From the NCBI GenBank assembly GCA_949318235.1, contig OX439132.1, positions 17,000,710 to 17,064,709 of the forward strand: DNA of 64,000 nucleotides, written 5' to 3'. Each line of letters starts with the position of its first letter. Position 1 is the first letter of the stretch. The notes beneath the pieces are model-generated. The model saw only the letters and a list, made by a program, of their open reading frames with translations, was not told the origin of the DNA and did no database searches. Of the stretch, positions 1-12,189 are shown piece after piece. A program made the translations under genes and the position numbers. The DNA comes from Ecdyonurus torrentis (lineage: Eukaryota > Arthropoda > Insecta > Ephemeroptera > Heptageniidae).

Positions 1-2228
1 GCACATTTTTCACCTTGTTCTTTTTATTGGGGCTCGTTGACGTTCTAAATACTTTTTGAGTTGTGCTTTTTATTTTATGATGATGTGCGATTTAACGTGT
101 TCTAATAATTCTGAAGCGAGAAATTTAAAAATCAAAATCCTTAATTTAACATGGTAAGCCCTATACCAGGCCAAAATGAACATAAAACTATTGATGACCC
201 TTGCCAGTGATCAACCTGATGACCTTTGCTAGTGACGAGTGTTGATTATGTGAAGTTCTCTCATTTTTTTTTTTTTTTTTTTTTTTTTTTGAAGGGAAGT
301 TCTGCATTAAAATATCATACGATAGTAAAAATAAAATGAACAGCGTTACCAACTTTTATATGAACAAATGTTTCGCTAAATCATACGAAATTTAAACAAG
401 AATATGAACCTAATGAATTCGCATAATAAACATAACATTATAACATCTATGAATTAAAAAACTAATTTATACAAAATAAAATAATTATTACTTATATCAT
501 ATCTTAAAATTTTGATTAGGTTTATTAAATTAAGGTTTTAAATTTATGAGTACTTAATTTCCTCCCTCAAGAAGAAATAAGCTGAAGGGTGTCAGGTGCT
601 CTTGAACTTTGCTATATAGCACTACTCCGGTATGTAAAAGTCATTACTCCCAACTGAACATTCTCACCCTCAAATCTCAAGCAGGGTTACCGGAAACAGG
701 TCATAAATGTGACCGGGAAATTTAAGAGCTCTTTTAGAGCCACGTGACAGCGGGAATATCCATCAAAACACGAAGTATAAGACCACCCTCAAATATCTTA
801 AACTTTTTTTTTCTATAGCATATGTGTTTAAAATCCTTTTGTCTTCTATTTCCTTTCAAAATTGCCTTACAAATTGTATAAGGAAATTGTTATCAATAAG
901 TTTATTAAAATTTAAAATAATAATCACATCCTATTATGAGAAATTATGTGCGACACACTGCTTGGTGGAAAAATAGCTTTAAACCAAATATTTGTGTATA
1001 CATAACTCTTTATAGAATATATGATAATATATAAAGAAATACATAAAATATAATTTTAATTTATTTTGAATGTTTATTCAATCAGATAAAATTTCTCTTA
1101 TTATAAATCATGTAAAATGATTTATAATAATAATAACAAAGTAAAGTAAATTAGAAAATGATATAAAATAATGTGACGATTTGAGTGAAAATAATGAAAC
1201 AAAAGAGAAGGGTGCGAAGTATATATAAAATGATAATTATGTCTATTACATGTTGAAATTAACAATCACCGAACAATTTTCATTTCAAGTGTAAAACAAA
1301 GCTTGGAAATGAATGCGTGGTATTAATTTAAAATCAATATAGTACTCTACCCTCTCTCTTTCTCTTTCTCTCTCTTTCTCACTTAACTCATCATGAAAGT
1401 AAAATGAGCATTGTTGTATCTGTCACTTTACCCCACTCACTCGTTCTTCTCCTCGTTTTTCTTCATTTTATCGTTATACAAGAAAAGAGAAAGATTTTGC
1501 TTGTTTTGACACCTCGCAATAAAATTTAGAAGTAAAATAAATTTAGTGTGTTATTTTCTTTATGATTGTCAATGAAATGAAAGGAGAACAAAATTTAAAA
1601 TAAAGCAATTTAAATTCCCATTAAAATTTTGAACTTAAAAAAAAAAAAAAACTGTTGTTACTCTTAATACCATGATATACGTATTTATATACTTATACTA
1701 TATTATGATAGTACTATACCTATGTATTTTTATTAAGTAAATAATAATAATATATAGAAAATAGAAGAATAGAAGAATAGAAGAATAGAGAGATTATAGA
1801 GCACATTGAATTAAAAATGATATAATAAAACATGAAGATTCTCTAATTTATTTAGTAAATTGGGACTTGGGATAGTTACATTATAATTACTGCATGAATA
1901 TACTAAACTAAAAAGAAATATATTATTATATACCTATCAAGCAAGGTGTACAGATCTTGATACTTGATACCTATAACATAATTACTCTAAGAAACAAAAT
2001 AAAGCAAATATGTCAGATGTTATATTTTATTAATGCAATTTTTTTCATAGAAAGCATTATACCATAAGCATTTTTTGAAATCAAATATTTGAATTTTAAT
2101 AATAATAATAGTAAAACTACAAAAGCTATAAAAGGAAAATAAGTATCATAGACAGAAAGATTCAAAATTGCTAAATAAAAGTGCAGGGAAAAGTAAGAAA
2201 AGAATAAAGACAATTTGTATTGCAAAAA

Positions 2229-2237
<9 letters not shown>

Positions 2238-2295
<58 letters not shown>
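2238..2295. repeat. (AG)n microsatellite
   Basis: Uninterrupted AG dinucleotide run of roughly 58 bases with an impure AG lead-in from 2228. A short (AC)n run follows near 2490-2507. All open frames across it are artefacts of the repeat. Confidence 0.98.
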
Positions 2296-2298
<3 letters not shown>

Positions 2299-2623
2299 GG
2301 TGTGGTTGAAGCTGCACTTGACAATAAGCGGAGTGAACGAAACGAGAGGTATATACATTATAGTATATAAAATGAAACAAGAAGAGAGAATAAAGTGAGT
2401 GAGAGAGAGAGAGAGAGAGCTAACAAGTCTGAAGTTGCTCTCGATTTGTGTTGAAATCCTTTATCCCTTTATCTCATTCTACAAACTCACACACACACAC
2501 ACACACTTTTCTACCCTCACACTTCTCTATATACCCCTTTACCTCTCTCTTTCTCTCGCCACCGTAATTGCATTTCACTTGCACGTGTTATGTTGTAGAA
2601 ATGCCAAGTAAGGCAAGAACCTT

Positions 2624-2626
<3 letters not shown>

Positions 2627-2671
<45 letters not shown>
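2627..2671. repeat. (TA)n microsatellite
   Basis: Perfect TA dinucleotide tract of about 45 bases in presumed intron DNA. Confidence 0.98.
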
Positions 2672-2673
<2 letters not shown>

Positions 2674-5069
2674 CTACATTATATACACACAACACTATTG
2701 TTTTCACTAACTTTGTGTGTATATGTATGTCTGCTAATATTAAAGCTAAAACCATTAAGCTACCTGAGTTCCTTTAGTTTTCCTAACCCTCTCTCTCTCT
2801 CTCTTATGTAACATTGCCATACTCTCCTTGTATATATAAGAACCATTTCTCATTTAAACTCATTTTACTAACTATCTTGTAAAATGGAAATAGCCAACAA
2901 CAACGTAAAACAAACTCAATCGTTTATAATTAATGTGTTTATGTTCTTGACGTAATATATTTAGAGATATCAAATTAAAGTGTCAACTCAATTCATGTTA
3001 CATTATATCTTTCAATCAATCAACTTTTTGAAACTTTTAATGCAAAAGTTTCTTAATTAATTATATTTTATAAACAATTTTTGAAATATATACGCAGTTC
3101 ACCATTTACTTTTTTTAGAAAAATGTGGTAAAGAAAGCTCAAAATTAATTTAAAATGCCAGTATACAGTATTGGAAATGTATATATATGAACCTAAAAAT
3201 AAGATTTTTTGAAAATTATATTATGTAGAATTTTATTTTGAATTCTTAAAAAATTTGAGTATTTTCAGGAATTAGGAGAGGGGAAGGGGGAGAAGAAAGA
3301 GAAGAAGAAGAAAATTAATGAAAAAGTGCAAATAATTTAAATTACTCTGGTGTTTTTCAAGGGTTGCTATGAAGGGGTCAGTTTGCGAGTTTTACTACAT
3401 CAAAGAGCAAGAGAGCAGGTAGTTAGCAATGCTTGAGTATTTTTTATGAAGTGGACCCTCTTGTGTTTACCCTCTCTCGGACTTGTTTACCTTCCTTACA
3501 AGATGAGATTCACGCCCTCATTGCTAAATCTCTGTCTCTTTTACATTTTGTAGGTAGAATATTAACATAAAAAAGCAATAATAATGCTAATATATATTTT
3601 TTAACCATTATACTGTAACTTTATTTATTTAATTCAAATAATAAGAGGAAAGGAAACAATTTTTTTTTCTTAACTCTTTTGCAAACAATTACACTATAAA
3701 ATCTAAAAATAATATAGGGGTTGGTGAATTGTAAAAATTTAAATTGTCTTCAAATTGAAAATATCTATACATAACAATATTATTTCATTTTTGGATTTGA
3801 TAGGAAAAAAACGTGAATTTAAATTCTTTGTAAATTTATATTTTACCCTTAACTTTTTTCAAACAAAAAAAAATATATATTTTTGAAAGCTTCTTAAATA
3901 AAATGGAAAAAGGATTTATTTATTAATATTACAAACAAAAACTTTTTGGCATGCTTAAAACTTTACATACAAAATATATATAAATAATTATTGATCTTAT
4001 AACTAATTTACTCCAAGTTTTTTGAAAAGCTTCTCTCATTTTCTATAAACAAAAAAAATTATATATTTTCCTAATAATAAATCTGCTATACACATAAAAT
4101 ATACCATCATCGTGTTTTGAAATCTTTTGAAGTTTTAAAAGATAAATAAATATCGTATACATAAAAAAACTATTTCATGTTTGGCGGCAAGGAAAAAGCT
4201 GTGTTCGTTTTGTGCTTGCTTCCAAAACGGCGGCACTTTAGTGAAAATATATGAGGGTTAACTATGAAGTAAAGGGGTTTACAACAACTAAAGTTTTTAC
4301 TAAAGTACAGGAAGAGAAATAGAGAAGAAGAGGGAAATGCAAGGGTTTGTTTTGGTGGAGAGAGAGAAAGAGATAGAAAGAGATGATACATTTTATGTTC
4401 TGTTTTTTTCTCATAAATGCCCTTTAAATGCATAGGGTGAACATATTACGAAATAGGTAAACAGTGTTGACGCTTAAACTTCAATCAAATTTTAACTTCC
4501 CATAGCTATATACTCTGCAGTTTTTTATAGCCTGTATAATGCTCGTAAAGAAAATTTTAAATATAATTATACGTATGTTTAAAAAATATTTAAGGACAAA
4601 ATGTCAATTTATAACTTATAATCTCTTGAGCATAAATTCATTGTTAATATGTATACTGTGTATTTAAAAAGTACACATGGTGCCAGAATAGATACAATTT
4701 GTTTCTTTTCATGATCCAATTGATTTTTTTTTTTTTTTTTTACTTTAAATATCAAAAATAGATATCAAACTTAAATAATAATTGCTGGAATTGCATTTTT
4801 TTTTTACAATTTTTTTTTTTTATTATTTAGTAATATACTACTAAAAATTGTGTTATCATGCTTCACTTTTATTACTTGTGATCAGTGTTCACCAATTCAA
4901 TACCTCAGAGAAACTCTTGACATTTTGTATTAATGATTTGGTTGTGTATTGATCTAACCGTAACAGTCATTACTCATCTCATATGTCACATACGATATAT
5001 AATATATATATACACACACACATAAAATTCATAATGTGCAGCAGTATCATCACACACAGCGAGTTGATA

Positions 5070-5073
<4 letters not shown>

Positions 5074-5105
<32 letters not shown>
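5074..5105. repeat. (GA)n microsatellite
   Basis: Perfect GA tract. It marks the left edge of a GC-richer patch (5100-5560) that ends with a second short GA tract near 5461-5480. Confidence 0.97.
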
Positions 5106-5110
<5 letters not shown>

Positions 5111-6447
5111 CTCGAGAACGGTTTTTGTGGGTTCAAGTTGATACTATATAGTTTCTCAAACTCTTATATACTTTTGGGTCGGTCGCTTTTTGGTTGTGGG
5201 GTTTGTGGTTTATTGAAGGGGGGTGGGGTTTTATGGGTGGAAGTTGGGTGTGTAGGGGTTCCTCGTTTGGGGTTACTTCAACTATATACGTATATATATA
5301 TATTTATATATATACAGTATATATGTACTGGGATGGCGCCTTGCGGTCTAGTATGCCCGGAGTCACGCGCCAAGACGACGTTATACCCACCATAGAACTG
5401 GCAAGCAAGCAAGCTAGCGAGGCTTGAACAAGTCTGGGTACGTCTAAGAGTGAGAAAGATAGAGAGAGAGAGAGAGAGAAAGTGAGAGAGCGTCAGCCGC
5501 TGTACCGCACCGCAACCACCGCAGAGGCTTGGCAATGGCGGCAAACCTCAGCATTTAGTCAAGACACCTCACTAGCTCTCTAAATGAGACCAAAAGCGTC
5601 TTCTCACACCTCCTTCTCCTTCTCTCTACAAACTATTACTTAATTCTTACACCTCAATGTTGATGATGTAAGTCTTAACACATATATTACAATAACATGA
5701 TATCATTATCAACACACTAATAGTATTATTCAATTTATCTGATTTATTCAATATGTACATTATGTTGATATAATGATAACTCGTATAGAATTAATACACA
5801 GAAGGTAATACTAATAATTATGTTGAGCTTGATTCTAATCATGTAGTAGTGAATATTTGCATGGAAAATAAGTTATTGCACTTTATTGATTAAGAATCTC
5901 TCACTCAAATTATAAAATAAGTTTACTATTTTTTTATACCCAGCTCTTATACTTCTTCTTTTTCTTTTCTTTTCTTTCTTTTCTTTTTTTTTTTCTTTTT
6001 TTTTTCTTTTTTTTTTCTCCTTCTTTTTCTTCTTTAAAATTCTATTTTTTAAATTAGTTTAAAATAGATTGGATTTTAAATTATAAATTAAATAAAAAAT
6101 AAATAAAAGGAAGTATGTTAATTGAATATGAAATAATATATAAATATGAATATATTTTTACCATTTAATTTAAAATTACTTTAAAAATTAAAAATCAATC
6201 AAAAAAAATTGTAATCAATAACAAATTTAAAGAGCGTAATAATATAAAAATTGTTTTTCAATTTTAAAATGATTGGTAAATAATAGATTGATTGTACTCT
6301 TTTGTATTTAGTAGTGATTGGGGGCAATCGTGAACCAATATCCGTGTTACACTAGGTTTGCTTAATTACTGACATGGGGGGGAACGCTAATACTCGCTTG
6401 CTATATCCACCCGATAGTAATTTTCTACTGCCTGCTAATGTGGATGA

Positions 6448-6452
<5 letters not shown>

Positions 6453-6480
<28 letters not shown>
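6453..6480. repeat. (AT)n microsatellite
   Basis: Perfect AT tract of 28 bases. Confidence 0.95.
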
Positions 6481-6483
<3 letters not shown>

Positions 6484-7838
6484 AGGGTGGGTGGAGAACA
6501 AAATGTTACTAATTTTATACAAATGAACATTTGTTTTGTCTCGTGTTTGTATAACGTTTATATAATTTTCTGACAGATTTTTCATATCATATTATACACT
6601 TTTTTTATTTTCATAGAGATTTTTATATATTATATAATTAAGAGTATTAGTAAGTAAACTTTCATTCATAAGTTTTTTCATTGAAATTTTTTCTTTTCAT
6701 TCATAACATAATTTTATTTTCAATAAAAAAGGTCATTGTAATTTTTTATTATCTCCCAATCTCTCTCCCAATCTCTCTCTCTCTCTACTTAATTGATAGC
6801 TTTTAAACACATACATTCTAAAATAATGCCTGAAATGTGCGTTATGCAAATATTAATTAAATGGTTGTAACGGTGCTTAAAAATTGTTAAATGGAATTGC
6901 TTGAACTGTCTATAAGTTGTTTTTTTCTTTCTTTCTTTCTTTCTTTTTCATTTTTATTATTATTATTTTTTTACAAAGTTAAAGCAAAAAAAAAAAAAAA
7001 AAAAAAAAGGTAAATGAATGCTGGTCTGAAGCATACTGGTAAAACAATGCAAATTAAAAAACAAAAAATTGAGTGAAGCTCGAAATGAATTAGAAATTAT
7101 AATAATTCGGAAGTAAGTTATTACAGCTTAAGTTTATGATCGCGTGTAACCTATACGTAGTACAGTTATAGTATAATTTGATATATTGTGCACCCTATGT
7201 GACGTCTTACTCATATTTCGCACCCACTTCATGTGTATATATACTTCCTTGATTTCATTAAGCTATATACTACATGTATAATATAATTGCAGGAAAACAC
7301 GCAAAAATAATCATTTTTCACAATATTTTTGCAATAATTCTCCCTTCGAGAGAAATAAGGGAAAATGAAGTATGCACACTTTTTATATTTGTATGCCCCC
7401 TTTTTCTATATAACATACAATAATTATTAAGTATGAAATAATTAAGGATGATAATCCTTACTAAATTATTTTTTTAGTTAATTTTTTTCTTTTAAAAAAA
7501 AATCCCTCTCTCTTTTGTTTATTTAGTAAAAAAAAAAAGCTGCGTAAGTACATTAAGTTGATGAATAGAGACAGTAAATTTTTTCCCATGGTATGGATAA
7601 AAAATTACCTGAATAATAATAATATGTTGGGGATGTATATGCCGCAAGTAAAAGCTTGTAAAAAAAATGGAGTAGAAAGAGCGAGAGAGAGAGAGAGAAA
7701 GAAGTAAAGCCCATTACGTCGTGAGGTCTCTGCTATGCTAACGTTAATCCTTAGCAATCTTTTTATCCAGCCACACAGTTCTCTGCTACTGCATGCAAGT
7801 TAGTCTTTTGTATGTTGGCTTGGGCTGCAAGGCTTGCT

Positions 7839-7914
7839 GAATAATCCCTGTGGCACCGCTGATAGGATTCTGCTCTCTCTCTCTCTCTGAGAGAGAATTC
7901 CGCAGGGATTCTTC
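7839..7914 (+). other. Imperfect hairpin in the intron just upstream of the RUNX exon
   Basis: Bases 7839-7853 can pair with 7900-7914 over 15 positions with one mismatch and one G-U wobble. The 46-base loop contains a (CT)n run followed by GAGAGAGA, which can itself fold (7872-7896). The hairpin lies about 350 bases before the exon acceptor at 8262. Each arm contains a TGYGG core (TGTGGC at 7849-7854; TGCGG on the complement of the right arm). Whether it acts as RNA structure, small-RNA precursor or paired protein site cannot be told from sequence alone. Confidence 0.5.
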
Positions 7915-8262
7915 CACGCTCTCTCTTATTTTTTTAACTTAACTTCACAAAATAAAAGAGTTTTATTATATAACCCGTTAACTTTTTGTTTTTTGTTTCG
8001 AGTTTCAAAGTTATTAATGTTTATATATGTTAAATTGATTGCGTTATGTTTTAACTGTGTGAATAATGTGAATAACTATAGATTTTTAAATCAAGTTTTT
8101 TAAGTCCATTTAAATATTCTTTAAGATATACTTATATGAGGATAATACAAAATTTGGTACATATCATTATTAAGTTAATATTTTCTGATGTTATTCAAAG
8201 TATAAACAGACTTTAGGACTGAGACTAACTAACTAGAAACTTTGTCTTCTCTTATGTTTCAG

Positions 8263-8493
8263 ACATGGGACAGGCATTTGGTCTTGGTAGTTCCAACAGC
8301 CACTGGGGTTCATACGGAGGTTATTCATCTTACCTGAGCTGTACTGGAGCTTCAGGACTTCAGAGTAGCGGCTTTAACACACCTGGGTTACCCGGCTTCT
8401 CTACCTCATCTTCCACTGACCTCAACGGACAAACTTCAGCGGGAGTTACCGGCACGCATGATGCCTTTACCGGAGCTGCGGTCACTTCTTCTC
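8263..8493 (+). CDS. RUNX (Runt-domain) transcription factor, internal exon downstream of the Runt domain
   Basis: This is an internal coding exon of a RUNX family transcription factor; such proteins bind TGYGGT DNA with a CBF-beta partner and act in the nucleus. The exon has a pyrimidine-rich acceptor ending AG at 8261-8262 and a strong GTGAGT donor at 8494-8499. It begins with two bases of a split codon (AC), then encodes 76 residues from MGQAFGLG to AVTSS, and ends with one base of the next codon. The donor base C plus TG of the next exon makes Leu, so the two exons join in frame. The peptide is Gly/Ser/Thr-rich with an aromatic cluster (W14, Y17, Y20, Y23), as in the poorly conserved activation region after a Runt domain. 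The ATG at 8265 is an internal Met, not a start, because a splice acceptor abuts it. Family assignment rests on the VWRPY end of the next exon; the paralogue (runt, lozenge, RunxA, RunxB type) is not decided. Confidence 0.85.
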
Positions 8494-8738
8494 GTGAGTG
8501 TTCTTTTTTTTTATGTAGTTTTACGTATAAATAATATTCTATTTCCCAATTTCACCGCCATTATTCTATGTGCGCCTGTAAAATATGCAAACTTACATAG
8601 CATTACTGCTCAAACAGTTGCCTATCTGCAAGGGGCGCTGAGAAGAAAATTTTATATTTTATTCTCTACTATTATAACATCTTGTAGCGAAAAATATTTG
8701 TATCTCGTTTTTTATCACTAGAGGCAAAATGTGTATCT

Positions 8739-8739
<1 letters not shown>

Positions 8740-8771
<32 letters not shown>
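8740..8771. repeat. Poly-T tract
   Basis: 32 consecutive T in the RUNX intron. Confidence 0.97.
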
Positions 8772-8772
<1 letters not shown>

Positions 8773-9110
8773 TCCCGGTAGCAAAATATGTGTATAATTT
8801 TTTGTCCTGGTAAGCAATATGTAAGTTGAGCGCTATCTACAAAACGTTCGGAAACGATTTACACATTTCGCTTCCCGTGACATAAAATAAAATACACATA
8901 TTGTTCACTACAACATTGATATATGTGTACGAAAACTTTATTTTCTACTCTTGATTCCTTATTAGATCTTATATAAGTACTGTATATATTATAGTAACTA
9001 ATTATTTTCAAAACGTATTTTTTATATATATATTATACATTACAAGGTATCAAGGGGATATAAGAGAGTGTGTTGGTCTTCTCAAGTGTCACAAGAGAAA
9101 TGGAGTGTGT

Positions 9111-9127
9111 GGGGGGGGGGGGGGGGG
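9111..9127 (+). repeat. Homopolymer G17 tract
   Basis: Seventeen consecutive G, preceded by GTGTGT and followed by AGG. Long G runs are rare in DNA this AT-rich. It may form a G-quadruplex in RNA or DNA; the exact length is prone to sequencing error. Confidence 0.9.
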
Positions 9128-9510
9128 AGGTTAATTCTATGTAATGTCTGTCAGTTTAGAACGCACTTAGCCTCGAGGGAAAGAAAAAGAGGGGAACAAC
9201 TTCTTTCTCTCGTATGTGTGTGATGTAATGTTTTATCTTTCTTTTCTTCTTTATTATTATTTTTTTTTACTCTCTCTGTAAAGCAGAGAAGCAGCACAGA
9301 TTACTATAAACCTCATTAACTCGAGTCGTCAACAAAGGTAGAATATACAGGGTGTATGCAAACTCATCACATTATATTTTAGGGATATAAAACAAGCGTA
9401 AAGAAATCAATTTTTTAATCTGCCTTATAGATTCAAAGAAGAAAAAAATGCCATAAACTTAAGAGGCACTAATTTTGTTTCTTTTGGTACTCAATGTAGA
9501 GCCTATGAAC

Positions 9511-9513
<3 letters not shown>

Positions 9514-9574
<61 letters not shown>
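9514..9574. repeat. (TA)n microsatellite
   Basis: Perfect AT/TA tract of 61 bases in the RUNX intron. Confidence 0.98.
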
Positions 9575-9577
<3 letters not shown>

Positions 9578-11003
9578 TTTGCATTTATTAAAAAAAATCA
9601 CCCTTTATAATTATTTTTAAAATTTTAACGTTGACTAATTTTTTTATTGCTAAAAATAAAAAAATAATAAAAATTGACTATTGTAACACTCTGTATAAAA
9701 TCACAAGAAAAAAAAGGGTTGTTTTAAACGTAACAAACACTAAAAAGCAATACGAATGAAGAAGAAGAACTAAAAAAAAAATTACAACAAACAAAACATT
9801 CTAAAGTATACGTTTTGTATATATGTATATATATAATCTTATATTTTACAAGGCAAGAATGACAAACTCTCATCCTCCTTCACTCCCTTTTTCTTCTTTA
9901 TTCTCTCACTTCTCACACATTCTATATATGCGTAAAATACATCCCTTTACTTTTAAAACTTGCTAACTTTTCCTTCATGTTGTAACGTGAGAATACATTT
10001 CATCGTATTTGTTTTATAAACAGTACAAAATGCTTTAGTTCACTTTTGCTCCCGGAGTTTTCATCATGTTGTATATAAAATATTCCAATTTAAATGTTTG
10101 TTTTTATATATAAAATATAAACGCAAACTCTTGAATAAGACACCTTACAGATTTTCATTGCTGCCTGTATTATATAAATTAAAACTTGTATTATAATTTC
10201 TTATATACGCATAAAATTTTAAAATTATAGTTTAAAAAATTTACATACATGGTGCCTTATGTTTTTGTAATATAATCATTGACATCAGTTAAAAAGAATA
10301 TTAAACACCTTTTGAAATTGAAATAAAGCTACGCACCTTTAAAAATGTATTTAAGTTTAATTATAGCATTATTAATAATAAGTCAAATCTATTAAATGAA
10401 TTGTAGCATAAAAGGTACTGTGCTCTATTTATACTTTATAAGAAGTATAAGAGTTTTATAAGAACTTTATATGAAGTTTCTTATATAGGGTTTATAAAAA
10501 AAGGGGAAAAAACATTCTTGTATAAATGTCGTGAAAAGAAAGAAAAAAAAGCAAGCAAGGAAAGTACATTGGCAACTTGTTGCACTTTAAGACGTCCTAA
10601 AACCTCAAGTAGCTCACATTTGTTCCCCTCGCACTTTTATATAACTTTACTTATGTTTACTTACAATGTTAGCTCACATAAAAGAATAATCGCAACCTCT
10701 TCGTCTTATAAGAATAGGGCGAGAAAATTAATGTTCTGTGCTCGCGTGGATTACGCTCGACTTACCCGGCGTTTTGTATTTGCACATTTTATATATCTTA
10801 AGTAAGAATAAGGCGATGCAGATACCAGATTTCTTAGTTGAAAAATACACTAAAATTCTATCTCGTTTTACGTAAATGTATATATTTTTTTAAAACATAT
10901 ATGTATTTTCTTTCTTTTCCTTTATTTGGTATTTTAAAATTTACAGGTGAAGCAGTGTGAAATTTTATCATTTTTAACAATACAATTGAAATATATTTTT
11001 TAA

Positions 11004-11320
11004 AGGCGTAGAACACCTTGAACAAAAAAGTTGTGTAATATCCTAACAAACCTGAAAATCAACGTTGATTTGTCCGGAGTCGTTTTTTTTTTTTTTTTTA
11101 AATTTATTTTCCATTCACAAAATGGCACGAGCGGTCAATGATGTCACAGCTCGCCTGGTCCACGCGCGCATAAAACAAGCGAGCTGTGACGTCAATGACC
11201 GCTCGCGCTATTTTGTGAATGGAAAATAAATTAGAAATGCATGACTCCGGCCTAATCAAAGTTAATTTTCAAGTTTGTTAGGATATTACACAACTTTTTT
11301 GTTCAAGGTGTTCTATGCCT
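11004..11320. mobile_element. Palindromic MITE, TTAA-flanked family, copy 1
   Basis: A 317-bp non-autonomous element that folds back on itself almost end to end. It begins AGGCGTAGAACACCTTGAAC, and its right end is the near-exact complement. It is flanked by TTAA at 11000-11003 and 11321-11324, consistent with a TTAA target duplication as in piggyBac-type transposition. The long inner arms (about 11100-11150 and 11183-11232) are near-perfect inverted repeats around a GC-rich loop. TGACGTCA lies at 11187-11194. No coding capacity is seen. It is inserted in the last intron of the RUNX gene. A sister copy is at 45203-45509. The transposase superfamily is inferred only from the TTAA. Confidence 0.88.
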
Positions 11321-11491
11321 TTAAGAAAATGTAGACTGTTATGATATTAACTTGATAAGTTTCTCATATTTATAGTGCTATTTTAAATTATTTTGAAAAA
11401 AAAATTACTTCTTAGCTAATATGAAACTTTGAATGATTTTTCTGTACAATATTTTGTACTAGCGTATCAAGTTATAACTCTCTGTTCACAG

Positions 11492-12183
11492 TGATTCCTG
11501 ATACTACTGGGTCCACAGTTCCCGTTACTGGTACCACAAACACTGCTGATTTTAATTCACCAACTCTTGGTGATACAAGAATCAACAAGAACAGCAATGG
11601 TAGTAATACTAGTGACTTAGATGCCCTTGGTCTGACAGCACATACCCCTCAACAAGAAAGAAACAGTGCCACCGCCACAGCGGCACTAACTCCACGATAT
11701 AATAATGATTTCTCACGAAGTATCACCGACTCATCTTGTGCAGCTGTAAATACCGGTGGACATCAACAACAAACTAATAATTCAATGTCTTCTTTATTAG
11801 GTAATACAACAACTAATAGTAATTTCTCACTTATGGGACAAGGTTCTTATGGTGGAGCTACTACACCAAATTCAGCAGGTTTATATTTAAGTACACCTGT
11901 ATTACCTGCATCATTATTATATTCACAATTATATTCAAGTGTAAGTCAAAATCAATTACATTTACATGGTACCTCAGCTGAAATAATGGAACAACCAAAT
12001 ATGCAACAACAAGCTGCATCTCCAGTTTCTAGTAGAGCTCTTTCATCATTGGGAACACCTTCAGGTCCAGGTAGTCATGAGGAAGTGACGTCACAGACTC
12101 AAGTTCCAAGAATGGCAGGACTTGTAGGTCAACAACAACAAACAAGATCTCATGCTGATGTGGCTGTATGGAGACCATATTAA
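11492..12183 (+). CDS. RUNX (Runt-domain) transcription factor, terminal exon with VWRPY
   Basis: Final coding exon of the RUNX gene. The acceptor CACAG ends at 11491. The first two bases TG complete a Leu codon with the C ending the previous exon, and the frame then stays open for 230 more codons to TAA at 12181-12183. The encoded tail is rich in Ser, Thr, Asn and Gln, with short Gln runs (HQQQ, MQQQ, QQQQ) and a hydrophobic-aromatic patch (LPASLLYSQLY, about residues 148-158). It ends VAVWRPY. In RUNX proteins the terminal VWRPY recruits Groucho/TLE co-repressors, so this factor probably can repress as well as activate. The Runt domain is absent from this exon and from the window. A GTG at 11491 could be misread as a start; it straddles the splice junction and is not one. 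Confidence 0.93.
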
Positions 12184-12189
12184 AATAAA
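12184..12189 (+). promoter_or_regulatory. Candidate proximal polyadenylation signal AATAAA
   Basis: Perfect AATAAA that starts with the base after the stop codon. Use would give a 3' UTR of only about 20-30 bases, so it is less likely to be the main signal. Confidence 0.3.

Larger units (their letters stand above)
1..8262 (+). other. Probable intron(s) upstream of the first visible RUNX exon
   Basis: No coding exon could be recognised here in any frame. In particular nothing encodes the Runt domain, although the exon at 8263 needs an upstream exon because it begins with two bases of a split codon. The stretch is AT-rich with poly-T at 262-290, (GA)n and (TA)n arrays, and a few GC-richer patches: 570-770 with a CACGTG E-box at 741-746, 5160-5560 with a G-skewed segment, and 7700-7920 with a hairpin. 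Calling it intron is an inference from the splice phase; a small undetected exon is possible. Confidence 0.6.
8494..11491 (+). other. Intron of the RUNX gene (2998 bases)
   Basis: Bounded by GTGAGT at 8494 and CACAG at 11487-11491. It holds a 32-base poly-T (8740-8771), an unusual run of 17 G (9111-9127), a 61-base (TA)n tract (9514-9574) and a complete palindromic transposable element (11004-11320) only about 170 bases before the terminal exon. A GC-richer patch at 10590-10800 contains the direct repeat AGCTCACAT twice. No further exon was recognised. Confidence 0.85.

Noticed and set aside
8458..8721. 87-codon frame overlapping the RUNX internal exon
   Set aside because: It is in a different frame from the exon and runs on into the intron; it is a shadow.
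11491..11493. GTG as a start codon for the terminal RUNX exon
   Set aside because: The G is the last base of the intron acceptor AG. The exon starts at 11492 and joins the previous exon in frame.
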